Below, piece by piece: positions 1 through 11,359 of a stretch of 64,000 nucleotides of DNA; positions within the stretch are counted from its first letter, which is position 1; each line of letters starts with the position of its first letter. The position numbers and the translations under genes were made by a program. This DNA is from Casuarina equisetifolia. Its lineage: Eukaryota; Streptophyta; Magnoliopsida; Fagales; Casuarinaceae. The stretch is taken from assembly GCA_028551475.1 (NCBI GenBank), contig CM052355.1, positions 2,356,001 to 2,420,000 on the forward strand, written 5' to 3'. The notes under the pieces are model-generated. The model saw only the letters and a program-made list of their open reading frames with translations, did no database searches and was not told the DNA's origin.

Positions 1-230
1 TTATTTAATACTTTAAAGTTTTAAGATGAATCTTCACACTTTAATATTATTATACTTTGAGATTTTTTTAATAGTTTTAAAAATTATTGTACTTGAAGTT
101 CCTACCTTATATCGATCATGAATTAAATATATAGAATATTACAACCAACTATTTTGAATGGCGAAATAAATATTGCAATCATTTTCCTATGATTTGATAA
201 TTTTAGGATCTGAAGAATACGAATTCGACC

Positions 231-656
231 ATGGCGGCTAGAAGACAAAGAGATGGACGTTGGGCTCATGTGAACGTAGGATGTCAGAAGCGTGTGTGCA
301 CCCATTTTGAGCGACGAGTGTTGTTTGAAAAGAAATTATCACCTAACGACTTGAAAAAATTCTATATTCCAAAGCAACATGTGCGCACAATCCTTCGTGC
401 AGATTCGAATGCAGAAGGACCGAACACCAAGCAGCTTCTTTTCCATGACTCTGGCCTGAATCGCTGGCTATTTCAGTTAAGTGAAACCAGTGGTAGAAGA
501 TCTTTTCTCACCGGAAATTGGAGCCGCTTTGTAGATGAAAAGAATTTAAACGAAGGAGACACTATCAGATTTTACGAGCTTAGTTGCAAGAGAGGAATCG
601 GGGCAAAATTCTTCCAGATCGGTCGTTTTATTCTTTTCGGAGGATTAATTGACTAA
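231..656 (+). CDS. Small B3-domain protein, copy 1 (141 aa)
   Basis: Encodes a short protein that is almost entirely one plant B3 DNA-binding domain (about residues 29-136). Visible B3 signatures are the opening VLFEKKLSPNDLKKFYIPK, the central WLFQLSETSGRRSFLTGNW and the closing GDTIRFYEL. The ATG at 231 is the first in frame. It lies just after a pyrimidine/AT-rich stretch ending in TTTTAG at about 207, which looks like a 3' splice site, so a leader exon outside the window or a longer N-terminus is possible. Compared with the second copy at 10970, it has about 18 extra residues before the domain (around residues 12-29). The domain and about 320 nt of downstream flank are paralogous to that copy. 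B3 proteins of this size usually act in the nucleus as transcription factors or competitors. No partner domain is visible, so function is unknown. The family call is firm; expression is not shown. Confidence 0.72.
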   Translation: MAARRQRDGRWAHVNVGCQKRVCTHFERRVLFEKKLSPNDLKKFYIPKQHVRTILRADSNAEGPNTKQLLFHDSGLNRWLFQLSETSGRRSFLTGNWSRFVDEKNLNEGDTIRFYELSCKRGIGAKFFQIGRFILFGGLID

Positions 657-1681
657 GATCGACCCCAATGAAGTTTGTTGGTGCATTGTAAGGTTGTCGG
701 TTTCCACTTTCAAGTGATCAGTCACTTGCCTTAATTTCTGGTTGGTTATTTTGGTGTGTTGAATCCCTCTGTTTTTGCGGTGGAAAACAGAGAGTAAGTC
801 GTGTCTAGTGCGGTCCTAGTTTCCTATTTATGTATCCCGTTTGTGAAAGATTTGCTGACCTAAAAAGAAAATGTGTAATTACCATCGATTAAACTATGTC
901 TTGGAATCTCTTTCAGCTCGCGAGCTTTACGTACGACAGAGTAGATACACCTATGACAAGAAGCTAAGTAAATGGTAGGTATGCATATGCAAAGAGCGGA
1001 GGAAAGGGAGGCGGGAGAAAAAAATGCGTAAAGGAGGAGAGGAAGAGAATACCCTGAAATTATAACGCCATCCATGCGAGAAAAGATTGGGAGGTGTGGA
1101 CAAGAATAACATAAAACTTTCACCAAGCTTTGTTTACCGGGTTCTCGGGAGCATATATCACGATTTTGAACCAAAATATTTACAAGTAACGTCTCTAATA
1201 TGGACTTTCTTTACCATCTAGAGTACAGGTTGGGCAGAAAGAAAATTCATACTATGTGTTAAGTAGAACACCGAATTAACTTAAATACGAGAGAGAAAGC
1301 AACTGTCTTCCTTCTCGGTTTAAAGGCAAACACTACAAGCTCAATTACAGTTGGTGCTATAGTTGGTGTGGACTCCTAGCTTGGCTTTTTAGAGAAAGCA
1401 GTAAACCAGCAAGCATACTATGCCAGACTTGTGACCCTATTTGGCATCATATTTGCACAGATCAGATCATAGAATTTGTAATGGTTGGATAATTTCTTGT
1501 TGTTTGCTCTCTCTTACGATATTCCTTTCTTGTTGAACGGCCTTTCTTGTTGTCGTTGTTGTTCTTCTTCTCTCTCTCTGTTTTTTTTTTTGATAAGGTC
1601 AGTTATTGGGGAAGGTTGGTGTCTAAAACCGAGAAGTTTGGCCGGGGACCCTGCTTGCTCCTGAGCTAGCAGGAGATAGAC
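657..1681. other. Intergenic, paralogous B3 3' flank then unassigned
   Basis: Positions 657 to about 980 match 11360 to about 11680, the downstream flank of the other open B3 gene, so the duplication extended past the stop codon. From about 980 to 1681 I see no gene. A T-rich tract followed by GATAAGG near 1588-1600 resembles the tail of a reversed poly(A) retroposon but is too degraded to name. Confidence 0.6.
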
Positions 1682-2335
1682 AAAGACGGCGCCGTCACCT
1701 TCCCGAAATTATCCTGTATGTACTGGCAAACCCTCGCCAGCTCTCTCATGGTCCCCACTCTAGGCTTTTCCCTTGTACCTCCTCGGATTCGACGATATGA
1801 TCTTCAGCTTCTCCGGTTCCTTAATCGCCTTCCCGACCATCTTATTGTCTGCCATAGCCACCCACGTGTCCGAACAGCCTGCCGTACATGAACAACCGTT
1901 CCTTACTGGACTTCATGTTCTCCGGCATGACGAAGAGCAGGGCCGAGAAGATTAGGCCCGTCGACGTGTTTGGCTCCGACTGGAAGTGCATGAGCATAGT
2001 GGCGGCCCCACCCATGGACTCGCCGAACAGGAAGGCGGGGAGGTCTCTTTAGGGTTCGCTGCGACGGACGTGCAGGAAAAACGACAACGACGTGGCGGCG
2101 ACCTTCTCCATGTCGCCGAGGTAGCAGCGGAGGCCATCGGATCGGCCGTGGTCCAAGAGATCGGTGGCGCAGACGGCATATCCCCAGGTCGAGAAGTTTA
2201 TACAGATCTTCTGGAAGAGCCAGCCGGTGTCGGAGCCGTAGCTGTGGGTCATGTAGACCGTGCCCTTAACGTTGTCGCGATCCAACGGAAGGAAGCTCCG
2301 CATGAAGAGCTTGTTAGGAGTGTCGAAATGGGAGT
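1682..2335 (-). pseudogene. Caffeoylshikimate esterase pseudogene (truncated, frameshifted)
   Basis: This stretch matches the body of the intact CSE gene, aligning base for base over long runs with about 12590-13240. It is read on the minus strand. It lacks the 5' end with the start codon and the last 70 or so codons, including the catalytic His region. Internal damage is visible: an extra T near 1768 where the intact copy reads CTTTCCCGTG, and a deletion near 1862-1880 where the intact copy encodes the GIADTWAAM region. Several substitutions also occur. Short runs of homologous protein remain open (for example 2049-2303), but no full hydrolase can be made. It lies downstream of B3 copy 1 just as the intact CSE lies downstream of B3 copy 2, which marks it as part of the same duplicated module. 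Confidence 0.88.
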
Positions 2336-4450
2336 GGTGAAGTATTCTCCACGTGTCAAAAAAAGGTTAAAGGTACCTCACCGTCCTCAAGATACTAAAT
2401 CACGGAAGCCAATGCATAACCTGCGAGTCTGAGTACGTCCGTACTAACCGGTATCTCTCCGGTGCAGGTCATTTCTCCGGGTACAGTTTGGGCTACGTCG
2501 TAGAAGTTTGCGCTCGTTTTTAGTTCGGAACCGGTGTGCACCACTTGGGCTTGTTGGAGGCAAGACAGGACAATGTAAGCGAAGCCGAAGGTAGCCTGAT
2601 CGCTTAAGGCTTCAGATTTGGAAGGACGACTGAGCACATAGGCCTTATTGGTTTCATAACTGGATTCAATTTGTGGCCTCCCGCCTTAAGCACTCCTCAA
2701 AAAAATTGACGATACTGGCCGAGTTTGCTCAGGCCCTAAGGAACTCCTTTGATTTGCAAGACCGGGAAGCGGATGAGTCTCCTCGCAAGGACTTAGATGT
2801 TTCAAGTGGTATTAGAATTATTTTTTTTGCATTATATAATTTAATTTAAAATATCGGCTAATCCTTGTCTATTAAAAGATTAAATTTCGACTATAGTGAG
2901 ATATGGATAAAAGAGTCAACTAGATAATCTCTCTTTTAAATAAGGTTTTTGTAAGAAAAGATAAACTTGAACTCTTCATAATAGCATAAACATAACTTGA
3001 TACTAAATCTATCAATTCTATATGAATACTTGTGATTGATATGGTAATGACCATGCACTAAAGCTTTTAAAGGCTAAAATTGAATAAGCACATGACTAAG
3101 GAGGGAATAGTTCAACATGCCCACAATTGCCATAAAAATTGTGAATATTGAGTATCCAATCTAATTAATTACTCTTATAAAGAGTGGCAAGCTTGGGAAA
3201 ATTGTAACAAAATTGCTAATTTCCTTAATCGGTTGTGCATTTAAATCTAATAACTCACTAGTAGTAGTCTTGTCATATTTAAGCCTTTTCTTCTTAAAAA
3301 GATTGTTCATATTGTCAAATGGATCATTACAATAAACTATGTAAGATGTTTAGGATATATTTGGCTAAACTTAGACTAGTCCATCTTTAATTTTCAACAA
3401 ATTCACAATTAATATAAAGGCATAAAATCAATTTAATAAGAAATCAAAGGTTTGACATATGAAGCAATTGCTTCGGAGGGCAAACTATTGGTATAGAACT
3501 TGGACCTCCTGGCATTGGACAACATGTGTTTACCACCACTAAATTAGACATCGGTCAAACTATCCCCATTTTTAAAATTTGTGCTTTCAACTATATGTCA
3601 TGTGTGAATGTATTGGTTGCATTGTAATTAGCGAGTGTTCATGCTCTCATTGTATTATGTAGTTGTTTTTTTCCCCCTAAACAAATGTTGCTTCCAATTT
3701 TTTTTACACAAGTGACATAGCAATTTGCCACTTTGATCAAGTTAGATCTTAATTAAAAATTAACTTGATATGAAACTATACAATCAATTTCACGAGATAT
3801 AAAAGTTCTTATGTTTGGAGGCAATTAGTTTGAAGACCTAAATATTGGCTTGCAATGTTGTATGTGTTTGTATAAACAAAGTCTTTTGAAGTTCATTTCA
3901 TATTGGCATGTGTTTTGTTTTCTTTATCGTATGTGTTTGTATAAACAAAGCCTTTGAATTTCATTTCGTGTACTATATCGGCCGGTGGGGTTAAGGACAT
4001 TTTCTAACAAAATTTTCGGTTGTTACTGGTAAATAATACGCTATGCACTGCCTACATGCTTCTAATTTCTAACTTGCTTAGTATCTCAAGAAACTCATTG
4101 GTTTCGAAACTTGTGCAAAAGAAAATGTGCTTATTGGTATTTTTGATGAACTTTAAATACTAGAATATATATGTTTTTATTTGATTTATACCGCAAGTGA
4201 GGTACCATTGAGCCTATAGATTTAAAAATGGGAATGGCACCTATAACATGAACCAACTATTGACGTACTTGACCAGGTTAGATCTTAGTCAAAATTAATA
4301 TGATATAAAAGTAGACAATTAATTTCATGAGGTATGAAAGATCTAATACCTGGAAGCAATTAGTTTGAAGAGCTCACTATTGTCATGTCCTAAAATTTTA
4401 CAATAGGGGGACTCCTTGCGTGTGAGTTGTAATTAAAAAAACAATTACAA
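2336..4450. repeat. Duplicated non-coding block R, copy 1
   Basis: There is no gene here. Two sub-blocks recur elsewhere. About 2620-2830 and the AT-rich tail to about 3200 match 5700-6300 and, in part, 11700-11860. About 3394-4400 matches 8035-9720. Good anchor strings are CTATATCGGC near 3970 and 9250, and GGCATGCAAT-type ends near 3850, 6470 and 9650. A phrase resembling a degraded plant LTR primer-binding site (AAGTGGTATTAGAAT, about 2799) suggests that some of this is old LTR retroelement, but no ends are defined. Confidence 0.6.
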
Positions 4451-4554
4451 TCTATTTCATGCACTAGGTTGGAAGAAGAGATTAACTAGAATTTATAAAA
4501 TCCATAATGATAAAAATTTTGGTTACACATTGAACTTTTGCAACCAAATGTTGA

Positions 4555-4705
4555 CGCATAAAGAAGTTGATGCTGCAACAAGACCAACAAAATTGATGCA
4601 TAAAGAACTCCAAAAGTTCAACATCAACAAGATTGATGCATAAGGAACTCCAAAAGTTCTCCAAAAGTTCAGTTTGGGTTGATGCTGCAACAAGATCAAT
4701 AAAGT
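4555..4705. repeat. Local imperfect tandem repeat
   Basis: Short phrases recur several times within 150 bp: GATGCTGCAACAAGA twice, TTGATGCATAA twice and CTCCAAAAGTTC several times. The unit is irregular. It is embedded in the duplicated non-coding block and no convincing protein is associated with it. Confidence 0.65.
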
Positions 4706-4833
4706 TCTACAAAAGTTCTCCAGAAGACTTGCGAGGCAATACTATCTGCTCAGTCGTTTTCTGCCACTTTGTGGCATCCGTGGGAGTTCACCATGACCTT
4801 GGATGGAACCAGCAAATGAACCTCCGAATTTGA

Positions 4834-5640
4834 GCTTTGACTGTTAAAAAAGACGTCATTTTGGCTAACCAAAGAACGCGTCAAAAGCAAATTCGAAAAG
4901 ATGGCTTCATAGAAGAAGCAACTTACATTGGGCTAAACTAAGCATATGCATTCAACTCACACATAATATATTTAATGAGATTTTAAGCTTTTTAAAGTAG
5001 CATTAGAATTTAAGTCAATTTCTTCAGCATTATGCAAAAATATTTATTCTATCCCTCTCAACTTTGGTAATATATATACTTAGTATATGAGAATTCTTTT
5101 AATGTATTTCATGCTGCATAATGTATTTTATGCTTTTATTTTAAGTTTTTTATATAATAGTTTGATATGTAATGTATTTTACCTTTTTTAAGTGTTAAGT
5201 TTACACCATGTTCTTGTATTTATCCGATATATGATTATTACACATAATCTTATTAGTATTAATAAAACTTATTAAGGCATCATTTATATTTTTTATAAAA
5301 AAAAAATATGATAACAAGACATATTACAAATTTGACGCATTTAATGAACTAGGAAATTTCAAATCTCAAGAGAGTTGGTGTGCTGGTGTTGATTGCACGA
5401 AGAGACATTTCTTTTAGGTTTTACCGATATAGGTTTGATGAACGGAGTTGGTAGTTGGCAAGGTAGAACTTTCCCACGTTTGAACTAATTAGTCAGAGTT
5501 GGTCCTTTTAGATCCCACATCGTTTAAGCATCTCTTTTGGCCAGAAAAGTCTATGAAAAGTTTATTCCATACATGGCTCTGTGCCTTCTTGGGAACAAGA
5601 AGGCACAAAAGCTCATGACAAGGACTCGATAAACAAGCCT
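4834..5640. other. Intergenic, no gene seen
   Basis: AT-rich sequence without a supportable reading frame. It contains a perfect 10-bp hairpin at 5581-5606 (arm GTGCCTTCTT, loop GGGAAC), about 60 bp downstream of a TCCCACATCG motif. Confidence 0.5.
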
Positions 5641-6842
5641 CCCTGTCTCTCTGCTAAAACTCATTTTCCATATTTGCTTGTTTCGGATGCAAGATAGGAC
5701 TGTGGAACTATGTGATTGGAGCCCAATGGCAGCTTGATCGTGTTAGGCTGCAGATTTGAGAGGCCGACTGAGCACTTATGTTAGGTTTCATAAGTGGATC
5801 TCACACCGTAAGCATTTGACGATGATAGCCCAGTTAGCTCACCTTGAGGGATTCTTGCCTTTTGCAAGTCAGGAATGAGTTTTTTCAGTGGTAGACTTAA
5901 ATGTTTCATATGGTATCAAAATCAATTTTTGTACTTGATTTAATTCAGTTTAAAACACATATTAGTCTTTTGTTTGTTGAACAACTGAATTTAGACTAAG
6001 TGAGATATGGATAAAAGAGTTAGTTTAGACAATTTCTCTTTTTTAATGAGATTTTTTTAAAGAAAGGTAAACATAATTATTTCATAATAATATAAATGTA
6101 ACTCACTAATAAATCTATCAATTCATTTCTTTATGAATACTTGGGATTGATTTGGTAATGACCACGCACTAAAGCTTTTAAAGGTTAAAAATGAACAAGT
6201 ACATGACTAAGTAGGGAAATATTCAACACACTTACAATTGTCATAAAAAATATGAATATTGATTATCAAATTTAATTTATTACTCTTATAAAGAGTGATG
6301 GGCTTGAAAAAATTACAACAAAATGGGATGATAATTTCAATTCTCAACATTCATATCCATATAAAGATGAAGGTAATGAAAGAGTGGATGTACATATCCG
6401 ACTGGAAGTAATATATGATACAAAAGGTCTAATATCTGGAGACAATTAGTTTGAAGAGCGAATTATTGGCATGCAATGATGTTTTACAATCCCTTTTAAG
6501 TCAACAATTTGACCCGTGTTCTCAACCACAGGATATTAAGGGGGTGATGGCTAACCGCAATGGTGTCGAAGCTGCATAATTTAGCACGATCCACGGCTCC
6601 TTCACGTTGTTAAATACCATGGTGAAGATAACGATGCTGACTACTGGATTTGAAGAACAGAATGCATAACCTATGCCTATCAGGCAACCCAACATTTGGC
6701 AGCAGATTAGGCCCCGTAATATTTACGGTCCGGCATTGCTCACTCTGGTGCACAACAGGATTATAAGAGACAGTAGCCAATGCAATAACCGCAGAAAAGC
6801 AAGCGATCACCTGCGATCTCACTAAAAAATATAAACCAATGG
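5641..6842. repeat. Duplicated non-coding block R, copy 2
   Basis: About 5690-6300 is paralogous to 2560-3200; both contain the phrase around GCCGACTGAGCAC and the AT-rich stretch with GAGATATGGATAAAAGAGT. The end, about 6420-6540, matches 9600-9720 (AAAGGTCTAATATCTGGAG) and, reversed, 14530-14640 and 17450-17560. No coding sequence is recognisable. The stretch from about 6560 to 6842 is similar to 7320-7530. Confidence 0.6.
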
Positions 6843-7143
6843 AAAAAGGTTGCAATGGAAACTATTTGGCAATGGAAATTATTAAAAAAATGGGTAAGAA
6901 AAGATAGCGATGGAAATTATTAAAAAAAAATGGGTAAGAAAAGATAGCGGTGGAAATTATTAAAAAAAAAAAAAGGTAAGAAAAGATAGCGAAAGAAACT
7001 ATTAAAATTGGCAATGGAAATTATTAAAAAATTGGGTAAGCAAAGATAGCGGTGGAAATTATTAAAAAATGGGTAAGAAAAGATAGCGAAAGAAACTATT
7101 AAAAAACTCACTCAATGGAAAAAGGTAGCAATGGAAACTATTA
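6843..7143. repeat. Minisatellite, about 7 imperfect units of 36-45 bp
   Basis: A tandem array built from a unit of the form GGAAATTATTAAAAAA followed by GGGTAAGAAAAGATAGCG. Units differ in the length of the A run and in single bases, and two or three end in the variant GAAAGAAACTATTAAAA. A-run length changes and point variants suggest replication slippage. Open frames through it are simply the repeat read as protein. Confidence 0.85.
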
Positions 7144-8034
7144 AAAACATTTTCTGTGTTCGAACTGATCGATATAACTCTTTTGACTGGTGTTTTCGCA
7201 ACTGTCATGGTCATCTCCAAATCCGTCGTAGAAGAGATCAATTGGGCATAATCACCGCAGTCCACTCAACAACTTAATACACAAAACTGGTAAGGATCTC
7301 TAACACCAATATGAGATAGAAGTTGCTTATGATGTTCTAGTGCTTATGTCGTTGAAGCTGCATATTCTACGCCGATCTAAGAATCCATCATGTTGTTAAA
7401 TCCCATGATGAAGATAATGATAGCTGGCTACTGGATTGGAAGAAAGAATGCAACAACCTATGCCGAACAAGCGAGTAAAAATCTGGCAGCAGATTAGGCC
7501 CCGTAATTTTTACGCCTCGGGTCCCACATTGGTCACCCTGAAGGATCCAGAAAGTTTTATAAGAGAAAGTACTCCACGTCCAGGTACTCCTTGAATCGTT
7601 GCCCCACCGTTTGACCGTGACCTTGTTAAATGCACGGAATGGTTAGTTACCTTACTATTTGACCTTATTATATATACGCCGCGATCTCTACAGGGTTTGG
7701 TCTGCAGAACGAGGGCGCGTGGGGCGGGTGTATTATGTGCGATGTGACCTTTATGTACATATGGGATTAGTCGGTGGAAAGAGACTGAAAATTAGTCAAA
7801 GCTTTAAAAGGGGTTGCATTTAATATGAGCGTAATTGAAGTTGCGTGGAAAAGGGACGTAGGATGGTCATTAGCAAAGCCTAAGAAAAGAGGGTTGCCAG
7901 AGTGGGACAGTTAGCACTTAAGGGGAGACCTGATTCTTCAAAACTATAGAAGACGGTATTTTCATTTTCGCTCTTCAATCTTCGTGTTTTTCGTTTTCTG
8001 AATATTGGAAGAGCTCTCAACTTGTCCGTAAGTT
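7144..8034. other. Intergenic with promoter-like debris
   Basis: No coding gene. A TATATATAC box at about 7670-7680 lies above a GC-richer stretch. About 7970-8010 (CTTCGTGTTTTTCGTTTTCTG) resembles the leader-like sequence at 10040 and 10350 upstream of B3 copy 2, so this may be a relic of another B3 promoter. Confidence 0.4.
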
Positions 8035-9720
8035 TTCAACAAATTCACAATTAATATAAAGGCATGCCTTCAATTTAATAAGAAATCAAAAGTTTGACGT
8101 GGGAGCCACTTGCCTTACAGAGCAAGCCGTTGGTAGGGCGACAAGTTGTTAGAAGCCCCTTTTCTGTCATTGTCGTTGAAGTTTGTACTCTGGACTATAT
8201 GCCATTTGTGTTGATGCTGATCCAACAAAATGGATTGAAGTTAGTGAGAGTTCATGCTGTCAATGTATTCTAAGTTTCTTTAACGAAGAATGTTTACTTT
8301 CGAGTTTTTACATAAATCGCATAATTGGCTTTCAAAAGTAATGCACCTCGACAAAAAAGAAGGGAGCGGGGCGGGGGCGGGGGCGGGGGCGGGAAAGAAA
8401 TGAAAACATTTTCCATGTGCTCCAGCCCTTCATCTTATACTGGCGTGTTCACAACTGTCATCTTCACCTCAAAATCCATCTCAAAGTCCATGGTAGAAGA
8501 GATTAATGGGACATAATTGTTAAAGATTCTAAAACAATCTTTCCTTAAAAGATTTTTTTAAGAAAAATAATTCTTTAACTTATTAGACATATTAAAATTA
8601 TTTTTTTCTTCAACTTGAGATTCTTTATCCAATATTTCCTAATAACCCAAACTTGATCTTTTTATTGACCAAAAACTAGCTCATCTTTTAAGGTTAGATT
8701 GAATTACATGAAAGAATAATCGATTTTGATACTTTAGTAAAAGTCTAGGTCCACCTCTCTTTAAAAATGTTCATTAAGAATAAAGATTATCTAAGTTTAT
8801 AGGACATATAAAAAGTATTTTTTTTCTTCAATATAGGACTCTTGTCCAATAATAATCATCTTTGTCCACTCAAAACCTTAGCACACAAAATTTGTTAGGA
8901 TATCTAGCACCAACAAGAGGCGGAAGTTGCTTGTGAAGTTTTATTGGGAAATTGCATTGTATGTAGCAGGATTTCTTACCAGGCATAGCAGTGGACGCAA
9001 TGGACAAACAAATGATAGCATGACTTTTGGTTTTCCGGAGTTGGAGAAGATGCTTAGGTAAATTTCATCTGAAGAAATCTAGAAACACTAAATTCAGAAT
9101 GGTTGACATGATGCCGCTTTGCTGACAATCATTTTTGATAATTGACAACAAATGGCATTCTCTTGTTGCACCTCAAAATATTTAAGCAAGTTTTTGGTCC
9201 TACTTGGATGTTCTTTTGTATAAACAAGGCCCTTCTAAAGTTCCTTTCGTGTCCTATATCGGCTGGTGGGTTTAAGGACATTTTCTGAAAAAAAGTTCAA
9301 TTGTTGCTATCTACTGGCTGCGTGCTTCTAATTTCTAACGTGTGTTTAATATATCTCATGACCCCCAATGGTCTCAAAACTTATGGCTACAAGAATATGC
9401 TTGTTGGTATTTCCCATGAACTGCAGGGCCCACTGTGTATGATATCATTTAAATAAATACTGCAAGTTACTATTAAGCCTATAGATTAAAGAATGGAAGA
9501 GGCACAAGAAGTGCCATAGCGATTTGCTACGCTGACCAAGTTTGATCTCAATCGAAAATTAATATGATATAATAGAATAAAATCAATTTCATGAAATATG
9601 AAAGGTCTAATATCTAGAGGCAGTTAATTTAAAGAGCTAACTATTGGCATGCAATAACGTTTTACAGTCTCCTTTGATGTCACCAATTTGACCTGTGTTC
9701 TCAGCCATCCACGAATCCAT
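8035..9720. repeat. Duplicated non-coding block R, copy 3, with G4 motif
   Basis: Paralogous in pieces to 3394-4400: the region around CAACAAATTCACAATTAATA, the CCTATATCGGCTGGTGGG region, and the final AAGGTCTAATATCTAGAGG region. At 8362-8393 there are repeated GGGGGC blocks able to form a G-quadruplex. No gene is supported. Confidence 0.6.
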
Positions 9721-10020
9721 CACGTTGTTAAATGCCACGTGGAGAATAGATGCCCGCTTCTGTTTGGAAGAAGAATGCATATTCTACGGCATACTCAGCA
9801 CCTATAACTTTATTAAAGGCGTAGAGGGGTTGTAAAGAAATCCCAAGGAGGTGGGCTTTGTGCGGCGGGGTTAACTACGGTTAGATGCAACTCAAGCCGC
9901 AGCACGTAACTACGGTTAATTAATTAACTCAAGCCCCCCAGGGGACTGGAAGACATGGGGCTGCATTGCGGCAGTCAGTGCTCTGCCCTTATAGGGCTCT
10001 TGCTGCAGCCACTGCTCAAC

Positions 10021-10450
10021 TTGATGAATGTTTTTGTCTTCAGTTTAATTCATCTTCGTGGTTTTTGTTTTCTGAACACTTTGGAGGAGGAGAGTTGTAC
10101 AATTGCATCGCCAATGGAGGGGGTCACCGCAGCAACATGCAGCCCCATGTTTCCTTCCACTGTATGAACGTTTTTTTTTTTTTTTTTTTTTTTGATAACC
10201 AAGGTGTCCGGGCCAGCTTGCGCGCACCTCGCAAATGCTCCCCATGGGGAGTTGAACCTGGGACCTCCAAGGATCCCACGCACAACCCTTACCAAGTGAA
10301 CCACCAAGTGAACAGTTCAGTCACTTTATGAACGTTTTTGTCTCCAGTTTAATTCATCTTCGTGGTTTTTGTTTTCTGAACACTTTGTAGGGGAAGAGAT
10401 GTACAATTGCATCGCCAACGGAGGGGGTCACCGCAGCAACATGCAGCCCC
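10021..10450 (+). repeat. Tandem duplication of about 125 bp, split by a SINE
   Basis: About 10021-10145 and about 10329-10450 are near-identical (both run from the TGAATGTTTTTGTCT/TGAACGTTTTTGTCT region to CACCGCAGCAACATGCAGCCCC). The intervening 170 bp is mostly the reversed SINE. The repeat is upstream of B3 copy 2 and probably represents its leader or promoter region. A third, diverged relative lies near 7970. Confidence 0.75.
10176..10326 (-). mobile_element. tRNA-derived SINE (Au-SINE-like), minus strand
   Basis: Starts on the plus strand with a long T tract (the poly(A) tail reversed), then GATAACCAAGGTGTCCGGG. It ends in a Pol III B-box-like sequence, GTTGAACCTGGGACC read on the plus strand. 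It is flanked by a direct repeat TATGAACGTTTTT at 10163-10175 and 10327-10339, a target-site duplication. The tail sequence 'cccggacaccttggttatc' followed by A's, read on the minus strand, is typical of plant SINEs of the Au type; that attribution is from memory. It inserted into an already duplicated 125-bp block. Confidence 0.75.
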
Positions 10451-10969
10451 TTGTTGCTACTTTGTTGCTTGATGACTTTTTTGTGAGGGGGTCACGAACC
10501 CCCATATTTGTACATGATCAATGTTTTTGTCGAGTGTTTTTGTGAGGGGGTCATGAACCCCATGTTTGTACTCGATGAATGTTTTTGTCGAGATCGGTCA
10601 AGTGCCGAAAGAAATGGGCAATGCCAGTGGCAAAACTGGGTGTTGTTCGGCGAGAGCGTTGAGTACGTAGGTCGAGATCGACGAGGCCTGCTTAGATGAT
10701 CGCCGGCGAGGTTTTGAGCTTTAGTTAGCTCCTTCAGGAGTTCGAGCTCAGAATCGCCAAAGTGACTGAACTGTTGTCGTAATTTGGGTGTTCCATTTGT
10801 TACATGGTGTAATAGATTTTAGGGAATGAAACATGGCAATCAATTGTCTTGAATGGCCAAAACAAAAACAACACGTGCTTCCTGAAAAGCAGTTTATTGA
10901 TTGATATTCCATTGTGTTCATTTTTCTCTGGTTTGATTATTGTAGGATCCGCAGAACACAAATTTGACC

Positions 10970-11359
10970 ATGGCTAGCACACCAGATGATGGACGCTGGA
11001 TTCAGGAACTGCTGTTTGAGAAGAAAACGTCAAAAAGCGATTTAGAAAAATTCTACATTCCGAAGGAAGATGTTCACAAAATCCTTCCTGCAGCTTTAAA
11101 TGGAGAAGGATCGAATGCCAAGAAACTTCTTCTCTATGACGCTGTCCTGAATGGCTGGCTATTTCAATTAAGCGAAACCAGTGGTGGAAGATCTTTTCTG
11201 ACTGGAGATTGGAGCCGCTTTGTACGTACAAAGAATATAAGCGAAGGAGATACTATCAACTTTTACGAACTCGAGTGCAACAGGGGGACCGCGGAAAGAT
11301 TCATCCAGATTGGTCGTTTAACCCTTTCTGGAGTACCAATTGACTTGAACCGACCTTGA
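10970..11359 (+). CDS. Small B3-domain protein, copy 2 (129 aa)
   Basis: Encodes a protein consisting of a single B3 domain at about residues 14-123, with the family phrases LLFEKKTSKSDLEKFYIPK, WLFQLSETSGGRSFLTGDW and GDTINFYELE. The first ATG in frame is at 10970. It is preceded by TTTGATTATTGTAG at about 10946, a good 3' splice site, and the frame is open between that point and the ATG, so an upstream exon (leader, or extra N-terminal residues) is likely. The stop is at 11357-11359. It differs from copy 1 by lacking the extra 18 N-terminal residues and ends with a slightly longer tail. It lies 1.0 kb from the 3' end of the convergent CSE gene. Its function is unknown; DNA binding is inferred from the family. 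Confidence 0.74.
   Translation: MASTPDDGRWIQELLFEKKTSKSDLEKFYIPKEDVHKILPAALNGEGSNAKKLLLYDAVLNGWLFQLSETSGGRSFLTGDWSRFVRTKNISEGDTINFYELECNRGTAERFIQIGRLTLSGVPIDLNRP

Noticed and set aside
1586..1690. A retroposon next to the CSE pseudogene
   Set aside because: Only a T tract and GATAAGG are suggestive; no internal promoter or flanking repeat could be found.
7969..8020. A functional promoter for another B3 gene
   Set aside because: The leader-like phrase resembles that upstream of B3 copy 2, but no B3 coding sequence follows; it is treated as debris of the duplications.
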